A DNA stretch of 64,000 bases from an uncultured Streptomyces sp. (GCF_947488945.1 NZ_CANLBS010000013.1:1-64000), one strand, 5' to 3'; counted from the stretch's first letter, positions 1 through 8,905 are shown. Translations and numbers: made by a program. Notes: a model not told the origin generated them from the sequence alone.

Positions 1-1796
1 ACGCCGCCACCGGGCAGCCCCTCGGCACCAGGGCCGTTCCGGGCGCGGACGGGGCGCTCGTCGTCCGCGACTACCCCGAGGCCACCCCGGGCCCGCAACA
101 GTGGCAGTTCACCCCCGCGCCGGGCGCCGGGGACGATCCGGCGTATGTGATCCGCAACGCGGTCAGCGGCAAGGTGCTCGACAACCCCGCCGCTGCGGAC
201 CGCGGCGTCCGGCAGTGGGACGCCGCAGCGAACAAGAAGGGCCAGCAGTGGCGCCTCGTCCCTGTCGAGGGCGAAGCGGGCCTCTACGTCATCGAGGGCG
301 CGGTCGATGAAGCCGTTCTCGACCTCGCCGAACCCGGCCCGGACGACACCCGGATCGTCCTTGGTGAGTACGACGACAGTGCGCAGAGCCAACGGTGGCG
401 CCTGGTGCCGGCCGAGCCGGAGCGCACCAGCGACCTGGTGCTGCACTGGGCCACGCTGAGCCACTGGAACAGCCGCCAGTCCTGGCGACTGGCCCACGAC
501 AAGACCGCTCTGCGGCCGGTGGCCGACGCGACGCCTTCCTTCAGCAACGTGCTGCTGGTCCTGGACAAGTTCGGCAGCGACCAGGAGGCCGGAAAGTGGC
601 AGGCCGTCACCTCCACTCCCTGCCCTGCCGGGCAGCCGGGCTGGTGGGCGGGGCTCGGTGAACGGTTCCTCGCCGACACCACCGGAACAGGGCGCGCGGA
701 CATCGTCGGGCTGAAACCCGCGAAGGGCGCGGTGACCTCCTCCGGCCGAGGGGACGGAACCTTCGACGACGAGGAACGGGTTCTGCACCCGCCCGCGTCC
801 TCCGCGAGCCCCAAGGATCTGTGGACCCTCGCGCCCCTCAACGGCGAGAGCCGTCCCGGTGTCGTCGTGCTTACCGCCGAAGGCGTCCGGGTGTCCGCCC
901 AGGACGAGAGCGGCACGTTCACGCCCGCGGGCGGCAACCTGGCTTTGAAGGCGTTCGGCCACGGCCCGCAGGCCGGCAGCTGGCTCACCGACAAGCACCC
1001 CCGCTTCCTCGCCGACACCACCGGCGACGGCAGGCTCGACATCATCGGCTTCCACGACGACGGCCTCTGGGTCTCCCTCCAGGACGAAGAAGGAAAGTTC
1101 GCGCCGCTCTCCGACGAACCCGTCCTTCGGGCGTTCGGCCACAACGAGGAGGCCGGCGGCTGGCTGGTCGACAAGCACCCCCGCTTCCTCGCCGACACCA
1201 CCGGCGACGGCAGGCTCGACATCATCGGCTTCCACGACGACGGCCTCTGGGTCTCCCTCCAGGACGAGGACGGAGTATTCGCCGAACCCCTGTACATTCT
1301 CGACGACTTCGGGGTGGACCAGGGATGGAGTTCGATCAGGGAGCACCCCCGGTTCGTGGTCGCCACCAGCCGCGGCGGGGTGTCGGACATCGTCGGTTTC
1401 GGCCCGCAGGGCGTGGTCGTCGCCCGCGGACGCGACGACGGCACGTTCGAGCCCTCCCGACTCGTCCTGAACGACTACGGGCAGGCCCAGGGGTGGACGG
1501 GCGAGAAGCACCCCCGGATCCTGGCCGACGTCACCGGCGACGGAACCCCGGACATCGTCGGCTTCGGCAACGAGGGCGTCTGGGTGTCGCACAACAACGG
1601 TGACGGCACCTTCGAGCGGGCCCAGTTGGTGTGCCGCGGGTTCGGGTACAACGAGGACGCGGGCGGCTGGCGGGTCGACCGGCATCACCGCTTCCTGGCT
1701 GACATCACCGGCGACGGACGCGTCGACATCGTCGGCTTCGGCGGGCCGGGCGTACACGTGGCCCGCAACCTCCACCGCCGCTTCAGGACCCGGTGA
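1..1796 (+). CDS. Secreted-type ricin-B lectin / FG-GAP repeat protein, 5' truncated
   Basis: The open frame runs in from the window start (first full codon at position 3) and stops at 1794-1796, so the N-terminus and any signal peptide lie outside. The first ~130 visible residues contain repeated Q-x-W motifs (QQWQF, QQWRL, SQRWRL), the mark of ricin-B beta-trefoil carbohydrate binding. The rest is about six repeats of ~60 residues with the core DTTGDGRLDIIGF, typical of FG-GAP/VCBS beta-propeller blades that bind calcium. Two neighbouring blades are almost identical at DNA level. The family is usually extracellular and its target is unknown; binding of glycans or cell surfaces is an inference. 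No partner gene is visible downstream. Confidence 0.85.
   Translation, partial: AATGQPLGTRAVPGADGALVVRDYPEATPGPQQWQFTPAPGAGDDPAYVIRNAVSGKVLDNPAAADRGVRQWDAAANKKGQQWRLVPVEGEAGLYVIEGAVDEAVLDLAEPGPDDTRIVLGEYDDSAQSQRWRLVPAEPERTSDLVLHWATLSHWNSRQSWRLAHDKTALRPVADATPSFSNVLLVLDKFGSDQEAGKWQAVTSTPCPAGQPGWWAGLGERFLADTTGTGRADIVGLKPAKGAVTSSGRGDGTFDDEERVLHPPASSASPKDLWTLAPLNGESRPGVVVLTAEGVRVSAQDESGTFTPAGGNLALKAFGHGPQAGSWLTDKHPRFLADTTGDGRLDIIGFHDDGLWVSLQDEEGKFAPLSDEPVLRAFGHNEEAGGWLVDKHPRFLADTTGDGRLDIIGFHDDGLWVSLQDEDGVFAEPLYILDDFGVDQGWSSIREHPRFVVATSRGGVSDIVGFGPQGVVVARGRDDGTFEPSRLVLNDYGQAQGWTGEKHPRILADVTGDGTPDIVGFGNEGVWVSHNNGDGTFERAQLVCRGFGYNEDAGGWRVDRHHRFLADITGDGRVDIVGFGGPGVHVARNLHRRFRTR
989..1267 (+). repeat. 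Tandem repeat: two identical 99-bp copies, period 180 bp
   Basis: Positions 989-1087 and 1169-1267 are identical over 99 bases, 180 bases apart, inside the FG-GAP propeller gene. They encode the same 33 residues of adjacent blades. Identity at synonymous sites points to recent duplication or gene conversion. Confidence 0.9.
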
Positions 1797-2009
1797 CGCC
1801 GGAGACACCTCGGGCCCGCGCGATCGGGAACCGTGTCCGGGGCGCTCCAGGGCCGTGCGCAGGTAGGCAGTGAACGCGGCCGGCTCGGCGGCGCGAGCGT
1901 TGCCTTGGCCAAGCGGGCGGCGAGCCGCGGACGCAGCTCGCCGCCCCGCGGCCGACTCCACCCCTCGGGCGGTGACGGTTCAACCTGGCCCGCCGTCTCC
2001 GACACGCAG

Positions 2010-2360
2010 TCAGGCCAGTGCGGGAGCGACCTCGGCACGGTGTGGCAGTTGCTGGTCGAGCAGGTCGAAAACGCGGTGAACTTCGTCGAGAAGCGCCTGG
2101 CCCCGCGGTGTCGCGGCAACGGGGCATGTCCGGTGATTGAAGATCTCGGATCCGGCGGCGGTTTCCAGCATCTTCAGCCGAGCGTTGAGTGACGCGACAT
2201 TCTTCGGCGGCACTGTCACTTTCATGGAAGCGACTGGTGACGCTCCCGCAGGGCTCGTGGCTGCGAGCTCCCGTGCCATCCCGGGTTCATCTGAGCTCTG
2301 ATTGGAGTCCTGCTGCGCCCTGACATCTCCGCAGCCATGCCCGACTCGTTGGGGGTTCAT
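2010..2360 (-). CDS. Small LysR-like winged-helix protein, possibly a remnant
   Basis: The segment from an ATG at 2225 reads like the recognition helix and wing of a LysR-type HTH: NVASLNARLKMLETAAGS, then EIFNHRT and ATPRGQALLDEV. No substrate-binding domain follows; the frame stops at 2010 after about 71 residues from that ATG (116 from the first possible start). It may be a genuine small DNA-binding protein or the stump of a LysR gene. It lies just downstream of a broken toxin gene on the same strand. The start is uncertain; 2225 is preferred because the homology begins there. Confidence 0.5.
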   Translation of the reverse strand: MNPQRVGHGCGDVRAQQDSNQSSDEPGMARELAATSPAGASPVASMKVTVPPKNVASLNARLKMLETAAGSEIFNHRTCPVAATPRGQALLDEVHRVFDLLDQQLPHRAEVAPALA

Positions 2361-2396
2361 AGCCGAGGATCGGGACGGCTGAAGGTGCGGGGCGAG

Positions 2397-2655
2397 TCAC
2401 GCCTCGATGTAGGCGACGATCGTGACGGTTCTGAGTGCGGTCAACGAAGTGGATGACGCGGACGCCGTCGATGTCGTCGGTGGAGTCGCGCAGGAGGGTA
2501 CCGGGGATGCCGGTGCCGGGGTCGGGGTTGACGCTGATCGCGACGATGGCGCGGTCCAGGCGGTGCGTCTCGTCCGCGGTGAACTTCGTGAGCTGGGTGA
2601 GCGCGGGTTCGACGGTGATGACCCGTGCGCGGCGGGCGCCTGGATCAGGCGACAC
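2397..2655 (-). pseudogene. RelE/ParE-like toxin, frameshifted
   Basis: From a GTG at 2655 the frame gives ARRARVITVEPALTQLTKF and DGVRVIHFV, then leaves the homologous path. The remaining residues (TALRTVTIVAYIEA, stop 2397) are in a different frame. The shift lies near 2442-2445, where one extra base fits. The intact paralogue at 61185-61457 keeps the corresponding RVLYFVTALRTVVVVAYIEV in one frame, which shows what the original looked like. The start overlaps the antitoxin stop, as in type II toxin-antitoxin operons. The RelE/ParE-like assignment is an inference from small size, operon form and the beta-rich C-terminus. Confidence 0.65.
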
Positions 2656-2875
2656 GGCGCTGCCGGTCGGCGAGGCGGGCGAGGTGCTCGTCGCGGGCCA
2701 CTTCCCACGGCACGCCGGTCTCGGGTGAGGGGTAGCCGTTGGTGGCGATGTCCTCCAGGACGGAGGCGAGGGTGTCCGTCTTCGCGCGCTCGGCGGCCGC
2801 GTACGCGCGTGCCGACGCGGCGGCGTGCTCGTCGAGGGGCTGGCGGGCGGGCGCGGTGGCCGGCTGCTGGCTCAT
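2645..2875 (-). CDS. Antitoxin-like protein of a type II TA pair
   Basis: The protein has 76 residues and starts at ATG 2875, preceded by GGAGTC. It is alanine-rich and helical (ASARAYAAAERAKTDTLASV), then LEDIATNGYPS and WEVARDEHLARLADR. The protein at 61457-61684 shares this layout (LEDIAANGLPA, WEELREQHLARLASR), so the two are paralogous. The gene precedes and overlaps the frameshifted toxin gene, the usual antitoxin-first order. It probably neutralises that toxin and represses its own promoter. With its partner broken it may now be an orphan, or it may cross-protect against the second system. Confidence 0.6.
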   Translation of the reverse strand: MSQQPATAPARQPLDEHAAASARAYAAAERAKTDTLASVLEDIATNGYPSPETGVPWEVARDEHLARLADRQRRVA

Positions 2876-3074
2876 CCGGGACTCCTGGACTCTGAATGTG
2901 GCGTGTGCCCCCACGGTAGCGCCGGTGCGACCGTGGGGAGCTGTAGTGCAGGTGTTGCGCTGGAGGGGGCAGTCCGGGGGTGGTGCTTCGACCTGCGCCG
3001 CCACGACCGGTCCGGATGTTCTGCGTCGTCGTGTCAGTTCGATCGGTTACCTGCCCGCGAGTACGTCGGTTGGT

Positions 3075-3240
3075 GTGCTGCCGCAGTCGTCCCGCTGCCC
3101 AGAAGGCGGCCATGGGCTCTGCGGCGAAGGGGAGCTGGGTCAGGTCTGCTTCCAGCGGCGTGTAGTTGAGGCTCTTCTGCTGGTAGAGGGGGAGGAAGAA
3201 GAACGTGGCGGCCCAGACCGCTCCCGGAGCAGAATCAGAA
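3075..3240 (-). pseudogene. Fragment of a DHA2-type MFS transporter
   Basis: One frame encodes about 50 residues resembling the middle of DHA2 drug exporters: WAATFFFLPLYQQKSLNYTP, then LEADLTQLPFAAEPMAAFW and AGRL. No further transporter sequence is recognisable on either side, so this is an internal fragment left by deletion. Confidence 0.55.
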
Positions 3241-3637
3241 GGTTGCCGGTGACGGTGGAGCGGTTGCACAGGAGGGACGGCGGCAGCAGGGGGCTTCCGC
3301 CCGTCGCTCGATCGGCAGGGTCGCTCGACCGAATTCGGCCGTCCCGGGCGGGGGGCGCATGCCAGGTGGGAGTGCCCGCGCGGACCCTCCGCGCCCCGTG
3401 GCACACTGCGGGACGCCGTACCGCTGACCTCGGTCGGGACGGTGATCGCCCCCGGGCGGGCCGGACGGCCTCGGCCACCGGTCCGGTTGTCCCTCCGGCA
3501 GGAGAGGGCGGGCTGAGAACCCGAGGGGACGATCGTCAGATCCCGAAGGACGACCGGCATGGGATGCCGCCCCGACGTGATGTAGGTCTCGGGAACTCCG
3601 CGGCCGGGACCGACAGCTGACTGAGGTGACCACAACC
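3241..3637. other. Intergenic region upstream of the sigma factor gene
   Basis: I see no convincing coding sequence here on either strand. It is GC-rich filler between the MFS fragment and the ECF sigma factor gene and probably holds that gene's promoter, but no clear -35/-10 pair stands out. Confidence 0.4.
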
Positions 3638-4276
3638 ATGCGTGCGCGCATTCGAGCGGGGGATCCGCAGGCCTTCGCGGAGCTCTTCGACGAGTACGCG
3701 AGAACCGTCTACAACCATGCCTACCGGCTGACGGCCGACTGGGGGGCGGCCGAGGACATCGTCTCGGCGACGTTCATGGAGGCCTGGCGCGGCCGGCTGC
3801 GTCTTGACGCGGAGGGCGGCAGTGTCCGCCCGTGGCTGCTCGGCATCGCGACCAACCTGGTCCGCGCCCAGTCGCGCAGCAATCGACGCTACCGGGCGGC
3901 GGCTGCGGCATCCGCCCGTGCCGCCGGTCTCGGCGGTGGGGCGGCGGTGGCCGATCACGCCGACGAGGTCGCCGGCCGCCTGGACGACCGCAAGCGCCTG
4001 GCCGCCACCGCCCGCGCGCTCGCAGAGCTGCGGCGCACCGAGCGGGAGGTGCTGAGCCTGTGCCTGTGGCAGGGGCTGGACTACGCCGCCGCGGCACGGG
4101 TCCTAGGCGTCCCGGTCGGCACGGTGCGCTCCAGGCTCTCCCGGGCCCGGAAGAAGCTGAAGAGGATCGCCGAGGCGCAACTCCTGGCCGAATTCCGGGA
4201 ACCCCGGGCGGCGAACCAGCAGGTAAGAGGCAACCGCACGATCGCGGCCCGGTCCGCACAGGAAGGAACCCGATGA
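3638..4276 (+). CDS. ECF-type RNA polymerase sigma factor
   Basis: The product is a sigma-70 family factor of about 212 residues. Region 2 lies at about residues 10-70 (FAELFDEYARTVYNHAYRL, then AAEDIVSATFMEAWRG). Region 4 lies at about 125-175 (LRRTEREVLSLCLWQGLDY, then VGTVRSRLSRARKKL). It should direct RNA polymerase to a specific promoter set. ATG 3638 is preferred because GAGG at 3623-3626 is well spaced from it; a GTG at 3626 in the same frame is possible but too close to that ribosome site. The stop overlaps the next gene's ATG (ATGA), so the two are translationally coupled. That neighbour may modulate the sigma factor. Confidence 0.9.
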   Translation: MRARIRAGDPQAFAELFDEYARTVYNHAYRLTADWGAAEDIVSATFMEAWRGRLRLDAEGGSVRPWLLGIATNLVRAQSRSNRRYRAAAAASARAAGLGGGAAVADHADEVAGRLDDRKRLAATARALAELRRTEREVLSLCLWQGLDYAAAARVLGVPVGTVRSRLSRARKKLKRIAEAQLLAEFREPRAANQQVRGNRTIAARSAQEGTR

Positions 4277-5376
4277 ACATGCGCCGGCCACGTCCGAGCG
4301 ATCCCCGCCGCACGCCTGACGAGCGGCACGAGGGCGAGCAGCTTCTCTTCCTCGGTGAAGCCGACCTCCCCGCAGACCGTCACGCCTTTCACAGGGAAGA
4401 GCTCATGGCCTTCATCCAGCAGGAGACCAAGGACGCTTCGGCCACCGCGCCGGTCTCCCCCGTCGCACCCGTGCGACGTCGACTCGTGCGTCCGCTGTTC
4501 GTCCTGCCCGCTGCAGCGTGCTCGCTCGCCGTCCTGGCCGCGGGTGCCTTGACCCTCACCGGCAGCGGTGGCCGGGAGGCGGTGGCCGGGCCGCCGCTCA
4601 CCGCGACGGTCGGCACCGGGACCGGCTCAGGTGTCCCCCAGCTCCTGGACCGGATCTCCCTCGCGGCGAACAAGGCCCCGCAGGTGAAGGTCGGCGCGGG
4701 CCAGTACCTGTACGTCGAGAGCAAGGTCGGCACCACCTACGAGAAGACGGTCGACGACAAGACGTCCCTCGCCAGCGACGGCATCCACCGCCGCCAGGTC
4801 TGGAAATCCACCGACGGCACACGGGGCTGGCTCATCGACCCGGCCGTCTCCCCGCCCGACGGCGAGAAGCTCGACCGCATCAACGAGAAGGGCGCGAGCG
4901 AACCGGCCTACCTCAACGCGCCCACCCACGACTACCTCAAGACGCTGCCCACCGACCCCGCCGTCCTGCTGAAGAAGATCTACAAGGAGACGAAAGGCAA
5001 GGGCAACAACCCCGACCAGCAGGCCTTCACCACCATCGGCGACCTGCTGCACGAGTCACTGCCGCCCGCCGAACTGAACACCGCCCTGTTCAAGGCCGCC
5101 GCCAAGATCCCCGGCGTCCTCCAGGTCAAGGACGCCACCGACGCCGCCGGCCGGCACGGAATCGCCGTCGCCCGCCTGGACGAGACCTCCGGCGCCCGCA
5201 CCGAATGGGTCTTCGACCCCAAGACCTTCACCTACCTCGGCGAGCGCACCATCCAGGTCCGGCCCCAGGGAGGCGACTCCGGTCTCATAACTCCCGGCAC
5301 CGTCCTCTACACCGAAGCCGTCATCGTCCGCCAGGCCGTCGACACGCTCAAGGAGATCCCCTCCTCCGGCGTATGA
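4273..5376 (+). CDS. CU044_5270-family membrane protein (sigma-factor partner)
   Basis: The 367-residue protein has a basic, proline-rich cytoplasmic N-terminus of ~75 residues, one membrane segment (LFVLPAAACSLAVLAAGAL) and a long extracytoplasmic domain. The family is commonly encoded directly behind ECF sigma factors in actinobacteria and is thought to act as an anti-sigma or sensor-like partner. The ATGA overlap with the sigma gene supports this pairing. No zinc-binding anti-sigma motif is obvious in the N-terminus, so the mechanism is not clear. A strong terminator follows 10 bases after the stop. Confidence 0.8.
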   Translation: MNMRRPRPSDPRRTPDERHEGEQLLFLGEADLPADRHAFHREELMAFIQQETKDASATAPVSPVAPVRRRLVRPLFVLPAAACSLAVLAAGALTLTGSGGREAVAGPPLTATVGTGTGSGVPQLLDRISLAANKAPQVKVGAGQYLYVESKVGTTYEKTVDDKTSLASDGIHRRQVWKSTDGTRGWLIDPAVSPPDGEKLDRINEKGASEPAYLNAPTHDYLKTLPTDPAVLLKKIYKETKGKGNNPDQQAFTTIGDLLHESLPPAELNTALFKAAAKIPGVLQVKDATDAAGRHGIAVARLDETSGARTEWVFDPKTFTYLGERTIQVRPQGGDSGLITPGTVLYTEAVIVRQAVDTLKEIPSSGV

Positions 5377-5385
5377 CACCCCACA

Positions 5386-5431
5386 CCAGGGTGCCCCGCA
5401 ACGCCCCCCTGGGCACTGCGGGGCACCCTGG
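5386..5431 (+). terminator. Intrinsic terminator of the sigma operon
   Basis: A perfect 15-bp inverted repeat (5386-5400 with 5417-5431; arm CCAGGGTGCCCCGCA) with a 16-base loop starts 10 bases after the CU044_5270 stop. There is no U-tract, as is common in streptomycetes. Confidence 0.8.
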
Positions 5432-5629
5432 CGACAACGGTGGTACGCCCCGCAGCCGGTCCCACCGCCCGGGCGGACGTGCGGGCCGGACGACATCGTC
5501 ATCGACATCGCCCCGGCCCCGCCGGCGACCCAGCGGGAGCAGCGGGAGCCCGAGCGGCGCTTCGCCCGGATCCATCGGCGCCCACCCCCGGACCTCTCCG
5601 GCCTGGACGCCTGACGGGCGCAGTACTCG

Positions 5630-5705
5630 GCTGCTGCGCTGGAGGACCGCGCTGAACGCCTTCGACATCACCTTCGACGGCCGCCTATCCGCAGCACGTC
5701 AGTAA
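5630..5705 (+). pseudogene. Remnant of an IS256-type transposase C-terminus
   Basis: A short frame ending at 5705 reads LLRWRTALNAFDITFDGRLS. This resembles the C-terminal tail of mutator/IS256 transposases (RWKxALNAFAITFxDR). Only about 22 residues are recognisable, with no catalytic DDE region, so this is a relic and the call is tentative. Confidence 0.4.
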
Positions 5706-5802
5706 CCCAACAAGCCCATTTACACCGTTCGTTCGACAGACCCGTTCCTGGAGTGCGACCGGGCCGGGCTGACCGCTGGGGGCCCTGTCCGCGCGGTGCG
5801 GA

Positions 5803-6573
5803 TCAGTGCCGTTCGAACTCCAGGTCTTGCGGCCGCATGTGCTCGCGCGGGCCCGCCGCCCGCAGGACCACGTCAAGCACCCGCGCCGGATCGGCGGCGT
5901 AGGCGTGCGAGAACCACGCCATGTTCGCCTCCACCACGGCCCAGCGGTGGCCCGGGCGGTACGGGTCGAGCAGTTGCCCGACGTCCACGACGACGGCACT
6001 CGGCAGCGTGTGCCCGGCTGCGGCGGCCAGCCGGTCGGCGAACTCCGCGATCTCCACCGCGGTGGCCCGGTCTGCACGGTCCGTACCGAGCGGATGGGGG
6101 TCGAGCCGGCCGAACACCGCGTACCGGCTCGCCGCAGCAATGCACCCGTCCAGCAGGAACAGCCGATACTCGGCCGCGAAGGTCACCACGTCGGACAGCA
6201 GCACCGGTGTCGCCGGGTCCAGGGCAAAGGACAGCCGGGAGCCGTCGGTGTAGACATCAGCCGGGAAGGACTTGTCACGCGGCGGCTTGACGAACGTCGG
6301 CTGGGCGAGCGCCCATGCATCCGAGACGGTCCCCGCCCGGACCTGGCGGCCGGTGAACTCCTCTGGCAGCTCGGCGAGCCAGCCGTCCGCCGGCTCGAGC
6401 AACGCGAACCCGAGTCGGCCCGCCAGCAGCGCGCCGGCGACCGGCCCGCCATACCAGTACGCGGGGTCTGCGAGACCGGGCTCCTCCGCGGCCCTGACCG
6501 GCATCCCTCGGCCCGCCGCCTCGACAGCCAGCAGTTCCATCGTCGACGTCCGTCGCCCAGGCATGACCAGCAC
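5803..6573 (-). CDS. ATP-grasp domain protein
   Basis: The 256-residue protein matches the small ATP-grasp proteins often annotated DUF4343. It has FVKPPRDKSFPADVYTDG in the middle (lysine-containing ATP-binding strand) and DVGQLLDPYRPGHRWAVVEA then NMAWFSHAYAADP near the end (metal and phosphate site). Such enzymes ligate a carboxylate to an amine via an acyl-phosphate; the substrate here is not known. GTG 6573 is chosen because GGGAGGG sits 8 bases upstream. It stands alone, so there is no operon context for its role. It is unrelated in length and sequence to the ATP-grasp ligase at 19.1-20.5 kb. Confidence 0.75.
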   Translation of the reverse strand: MLVMPGRRTSTMELLAVEAAGRGMPVRAAEEPGLADPAYWYGGPVAGALLAGRLGFALLEPADGWLAELPEEFTGRQVRAGTVSDAWALAQPTFVKPPRDKSFPADVYTDGSRLSFALDPATPVLLSDVVTFAAEYRLFLLDGCIAAASRYAVFGRLDPHPLGTDRADRATAVEIAEFADRLAAAAGHTLPSAVVVDVGQLLDPYRPGHRWAVVEANMAWFSHAYAADPARVLDVVLRAAGPREHMRPQDLEFERH

Positions 6574-7157
6574 CGCACATCCCTCCCGCCCTCCTCAAAA
6601 CCGCCACGCTAGTCCCACGGCGCCCACCACCGCAGCCGAGATTCCTCCGCCGCAGGCCCCAGGCGGGCCAGGGAGCGGCAGGGTGCAGTTCACGACCAAG
6701 TGACAGGAGCCCGGCCTTGGTCAAGGTCACTTGGCAAAAGGTCAAGATCGCCTGTCAGAGGACAACCAGGAAGAAAAGGGGGTGACCTCCCAGGCTTCCT
6801 AGAGAAAAACAGACAAACCGGACACCTGGGAGGCCGAGCCGGGAGCAGCCGGGGAGACCGACCGGGGCACGCTCGGGGGGCCGCTGTACGGCGCTCTGGC
6901 GGCCCCGCGCGGCCAACCCGGACTACGGGGTACGGGGTCCCAGAGCGGCAGAAGCGTGTTCACGGGACCCCTGGACCCGTGGGTGGGGCGGGTGGTCAAG
7001 GGGTGCTTGCCTGCGGAAGCCAGGCGGTCAAAGGGGTGACCTCGCTGCTTCGCAGGCGGCGCAGCCGCCGTGGCCGTGCCGGCCCCGGCGGCACCCGGCA
7101 CGCTCCGGACGGGCTTGCCCCTGGGGCACGCGCAAGGAGCCAGGCGACGCACGGTAG
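6574..7157. other. Intergenic stretch with GGTCAAG-type repeats
   Basis: No gene is recognisable. The stretch carries repeated short motifs: GGTCAAG at about 6719 and 6740 and GGTCAAA/GGTCAAGG near 6990 and 7027. GGGGTGACCTC occurs near 6779 and again near 7033. A GC hairpin lies around 7052-7068. These could be decayed iterons or regulatory repeats, but the pattern is too loose for a firm call. Confidence 0.35.
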
Positions 7158-7595
7158 TTACCCGGAAACCAGGCGCCGTTCCCAGGGCACGAGTTCACCA
7201 TCCGGGCGGAAGTCTCTCCCAGCCGAGTGAGAGGTAGCACCTGCTGAGACGTGGAGCACGTGAGAGGAGAGGATCAAGAAGGATCTCTCCTTTTTGATCC
7301 TTGCATGCCCGCAGAAAATCTGTTTCAGAAATTCTTCCAAGTGGTCTGCGGGCACACCGTCGAAAGTCCAGTCGTCGAGTAGAACCCGAACTGTCTTCCC
7401 TTCGGGCGATCCCCCCATGATCCCGATGTACACATCGGAATCGGCTAGCACTCCGTCCCAGTCTGCGAACCAGCTCTGGTTTTCGACATCCCGCTGTTCA
7501 AAGGCCGCCCCCTTCACGCCGAGATGTTCCAGAGCTCTCTCCGCCTGCATGACTGGGAGATACTTTTCAGTTCGCCTTGAAGTCATTACATTCAC
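7158..7595 (-). CDS. Hypothetical protein in low-GC DNA
   Basis: This 145-residue frame starts at GTG 7595 just behind AGGAGG; an in-frame ATG at 7586 is the alternative. It contains AFEQRDVENQSWFADWDGVL and DVYIGIMGGSPEGKTVRVLL, which look like a real soluble protein but match no family I know. The DNA from about 7270 to 7600 is clearly richer in A+T than its surroundings and uses codons rare in streptomycetes, which suggests recent acquisition. No partner gene is adjacent. Confidence 0.5.
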   Translation of the reverse strand: MNVMTSRRTEKYLPVMQAERALEHLGVKGAAFEQRDVENQSWFADWDGVLADSDVYIGIMGGSPEGKTVRVLLDDWTFDGVPADHLEEFLKQIFCGHARIKKERSFLILSSHVLHVSAGATSHSAGRDFRPDGELVPWERRLVSG

Positions 7596-7929
7596 CTACC
7601 CTCCTGTCGTCCCAGTGCAGCTTCCCGGAACCCCGGCCAACCCGACCCTGCACAGCCTCCCCGGCCCGGCACCCAGCGCCAAACCAGAACCACGGCCGGC
7701 ACAGCGCCGCACGCTTCCCCGAAGCCGCCCCGCCACTCAGCCACCCACCCATCAGTCAGAGGACGGGAAGAGCCGGGGGAAGTCCGAGCACTCACCACGC
7801 GGAGTCCGGGTACCGGCCTGGGGTGGGGTGGGCGGTGGCCCGCAACAGCGTTCGCCACCACTGTCGCACCGCCAGCCCTACCCCGTACGCAACACCCGGG
7901 CACCGCCGCAGCCCTCGTCCTGGTGGGCG
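7596..7929. other. Intergenic region without recognisable gene
   Basis: The open frames here are compositional artefacts; I see no motif, repeat or hairpin worth naming. Confidence 0.4.
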
Positions 7930-8434
7930 GACACCGCCCCGCGATGCTCACTCTGGCGCGAGGCCGCCGCGGCGTGCGGTGCCAGCCGCAGCACGACCCG
8001 CCGGCGACGCGAAGCGGGCGACCCGCCCCACCCGGTCCACGACGAGGCCCGCAGCTACCTGATCCCGGTCAAGGACCTTCTGGCGGCCGGGGCGGCCGGA
8101 GGCGGTCGTCGTGGGCCAGGAGGACGCCGCCGGACTCCGTGCCGAACCCGAACGCCCGCCACAAGCACGCCCTGGCCCGCGCGGAAGCCGAGCACGGACG
8201 GCAGCTCGCGCAGGCCGAGCCGCGCACCTACGGAAGCAGCTGGAGGCCCGCGTCGAGCACATTGCGGACCTTCGGCAGGCGTTGCAGGCACTGACGGCCG
8301 CACCCGACCGGGCGGTGATCCAGCCGTGCGTGCCCGGACAGATCCACCCCGCCGCCCCTCCGGCCCGCGAGCCAGGGCCAGCCCCGGCGGCGGAGGCCGA
8401 GGCCGGGCGGCGCCGGCCGAGGCGGCACACCTGA
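7930..8434 (+). pseudogene. Frameshifted HTH/coiled-coil protein of mobile-element type
   Basis: Three frames must be joined to read a plausible protein. The first gives LWREAAAACGASRSTTRRRR and VHDEARSYLIPVKDLLAAG, an HTH followed by a DNA-helix-pairing-like segment. The second gives HKHALARAEAEHGRQLAQAE, and the third HLRKQLEARVEHIADLRQAL then QALTA. The latter two form a coiled coil. Plasmid and phage-type actinobacterial proteins have this layout. At least two frameshifts make it a pseudogene. Boundaries are approximate. Confidence 0.5.
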
Positions 8435-8498
8435 GCGCACGCAGGACAGCGGAGAGGCCCTGCCGTGACAGCCGGGCCTCTCCGTGTGTGCGGGTGGG

Positions 8499-8905
8499 TC
8501 AGCTCTGGCCCTCGTACACCGCGTCGGCCGAGGCCTGGTCGGTGTACTCGTCGCGCAGGACCTTCTCGGTGTCGATCAGGTCGGCCGGGGTGCCGGCGGG
8601 GTGTGCGGCCAGGAGCATGCGGGCGACGCGGCGTGCGTGGCGCTGAAGGGGGGACAGCTTCAGGTAGTTGTCCGCGGCTTCGGGGCGCCGCCTCGATACG
8701 GGCGGCCTCCTCACGGGCGCGCGGCGGCCAGGGCCGCCCCGGCCGTCGCCCTCTCCGTCCCCGCCAGCTGGTGCTCGTGCGTAATGCGGTCCTTGGTGCG
8801 ACGGACCGTGTCCTGCGCCCGGCTCCGCCTGGTCCCCGGGCCGGGCCGCGCCTCGTCGCGGTCGCGGGCCGCCTTCAGCTCCAGGGCGGCCGCCTCGTCC
8901 TCCAC
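8499..8905 (-). pseudogene. Broken coding remnant with coiled-coil segment
   Basis: Two minus-strand frames look related. The upstream one (8711-8905) reads AALELKAARDRDEARPGPG and RTKDRITHEHQLAGTERATA. The downstream one (8499-8714) reads LKLSPLQRHARRVARMLLAA and DLIDTEKVLRDEYTDQASAD. A frameshift near 8710 separates them. I do not recognise the family; the position suggests decayed mobile-element cargo. Confidence 0.35.
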
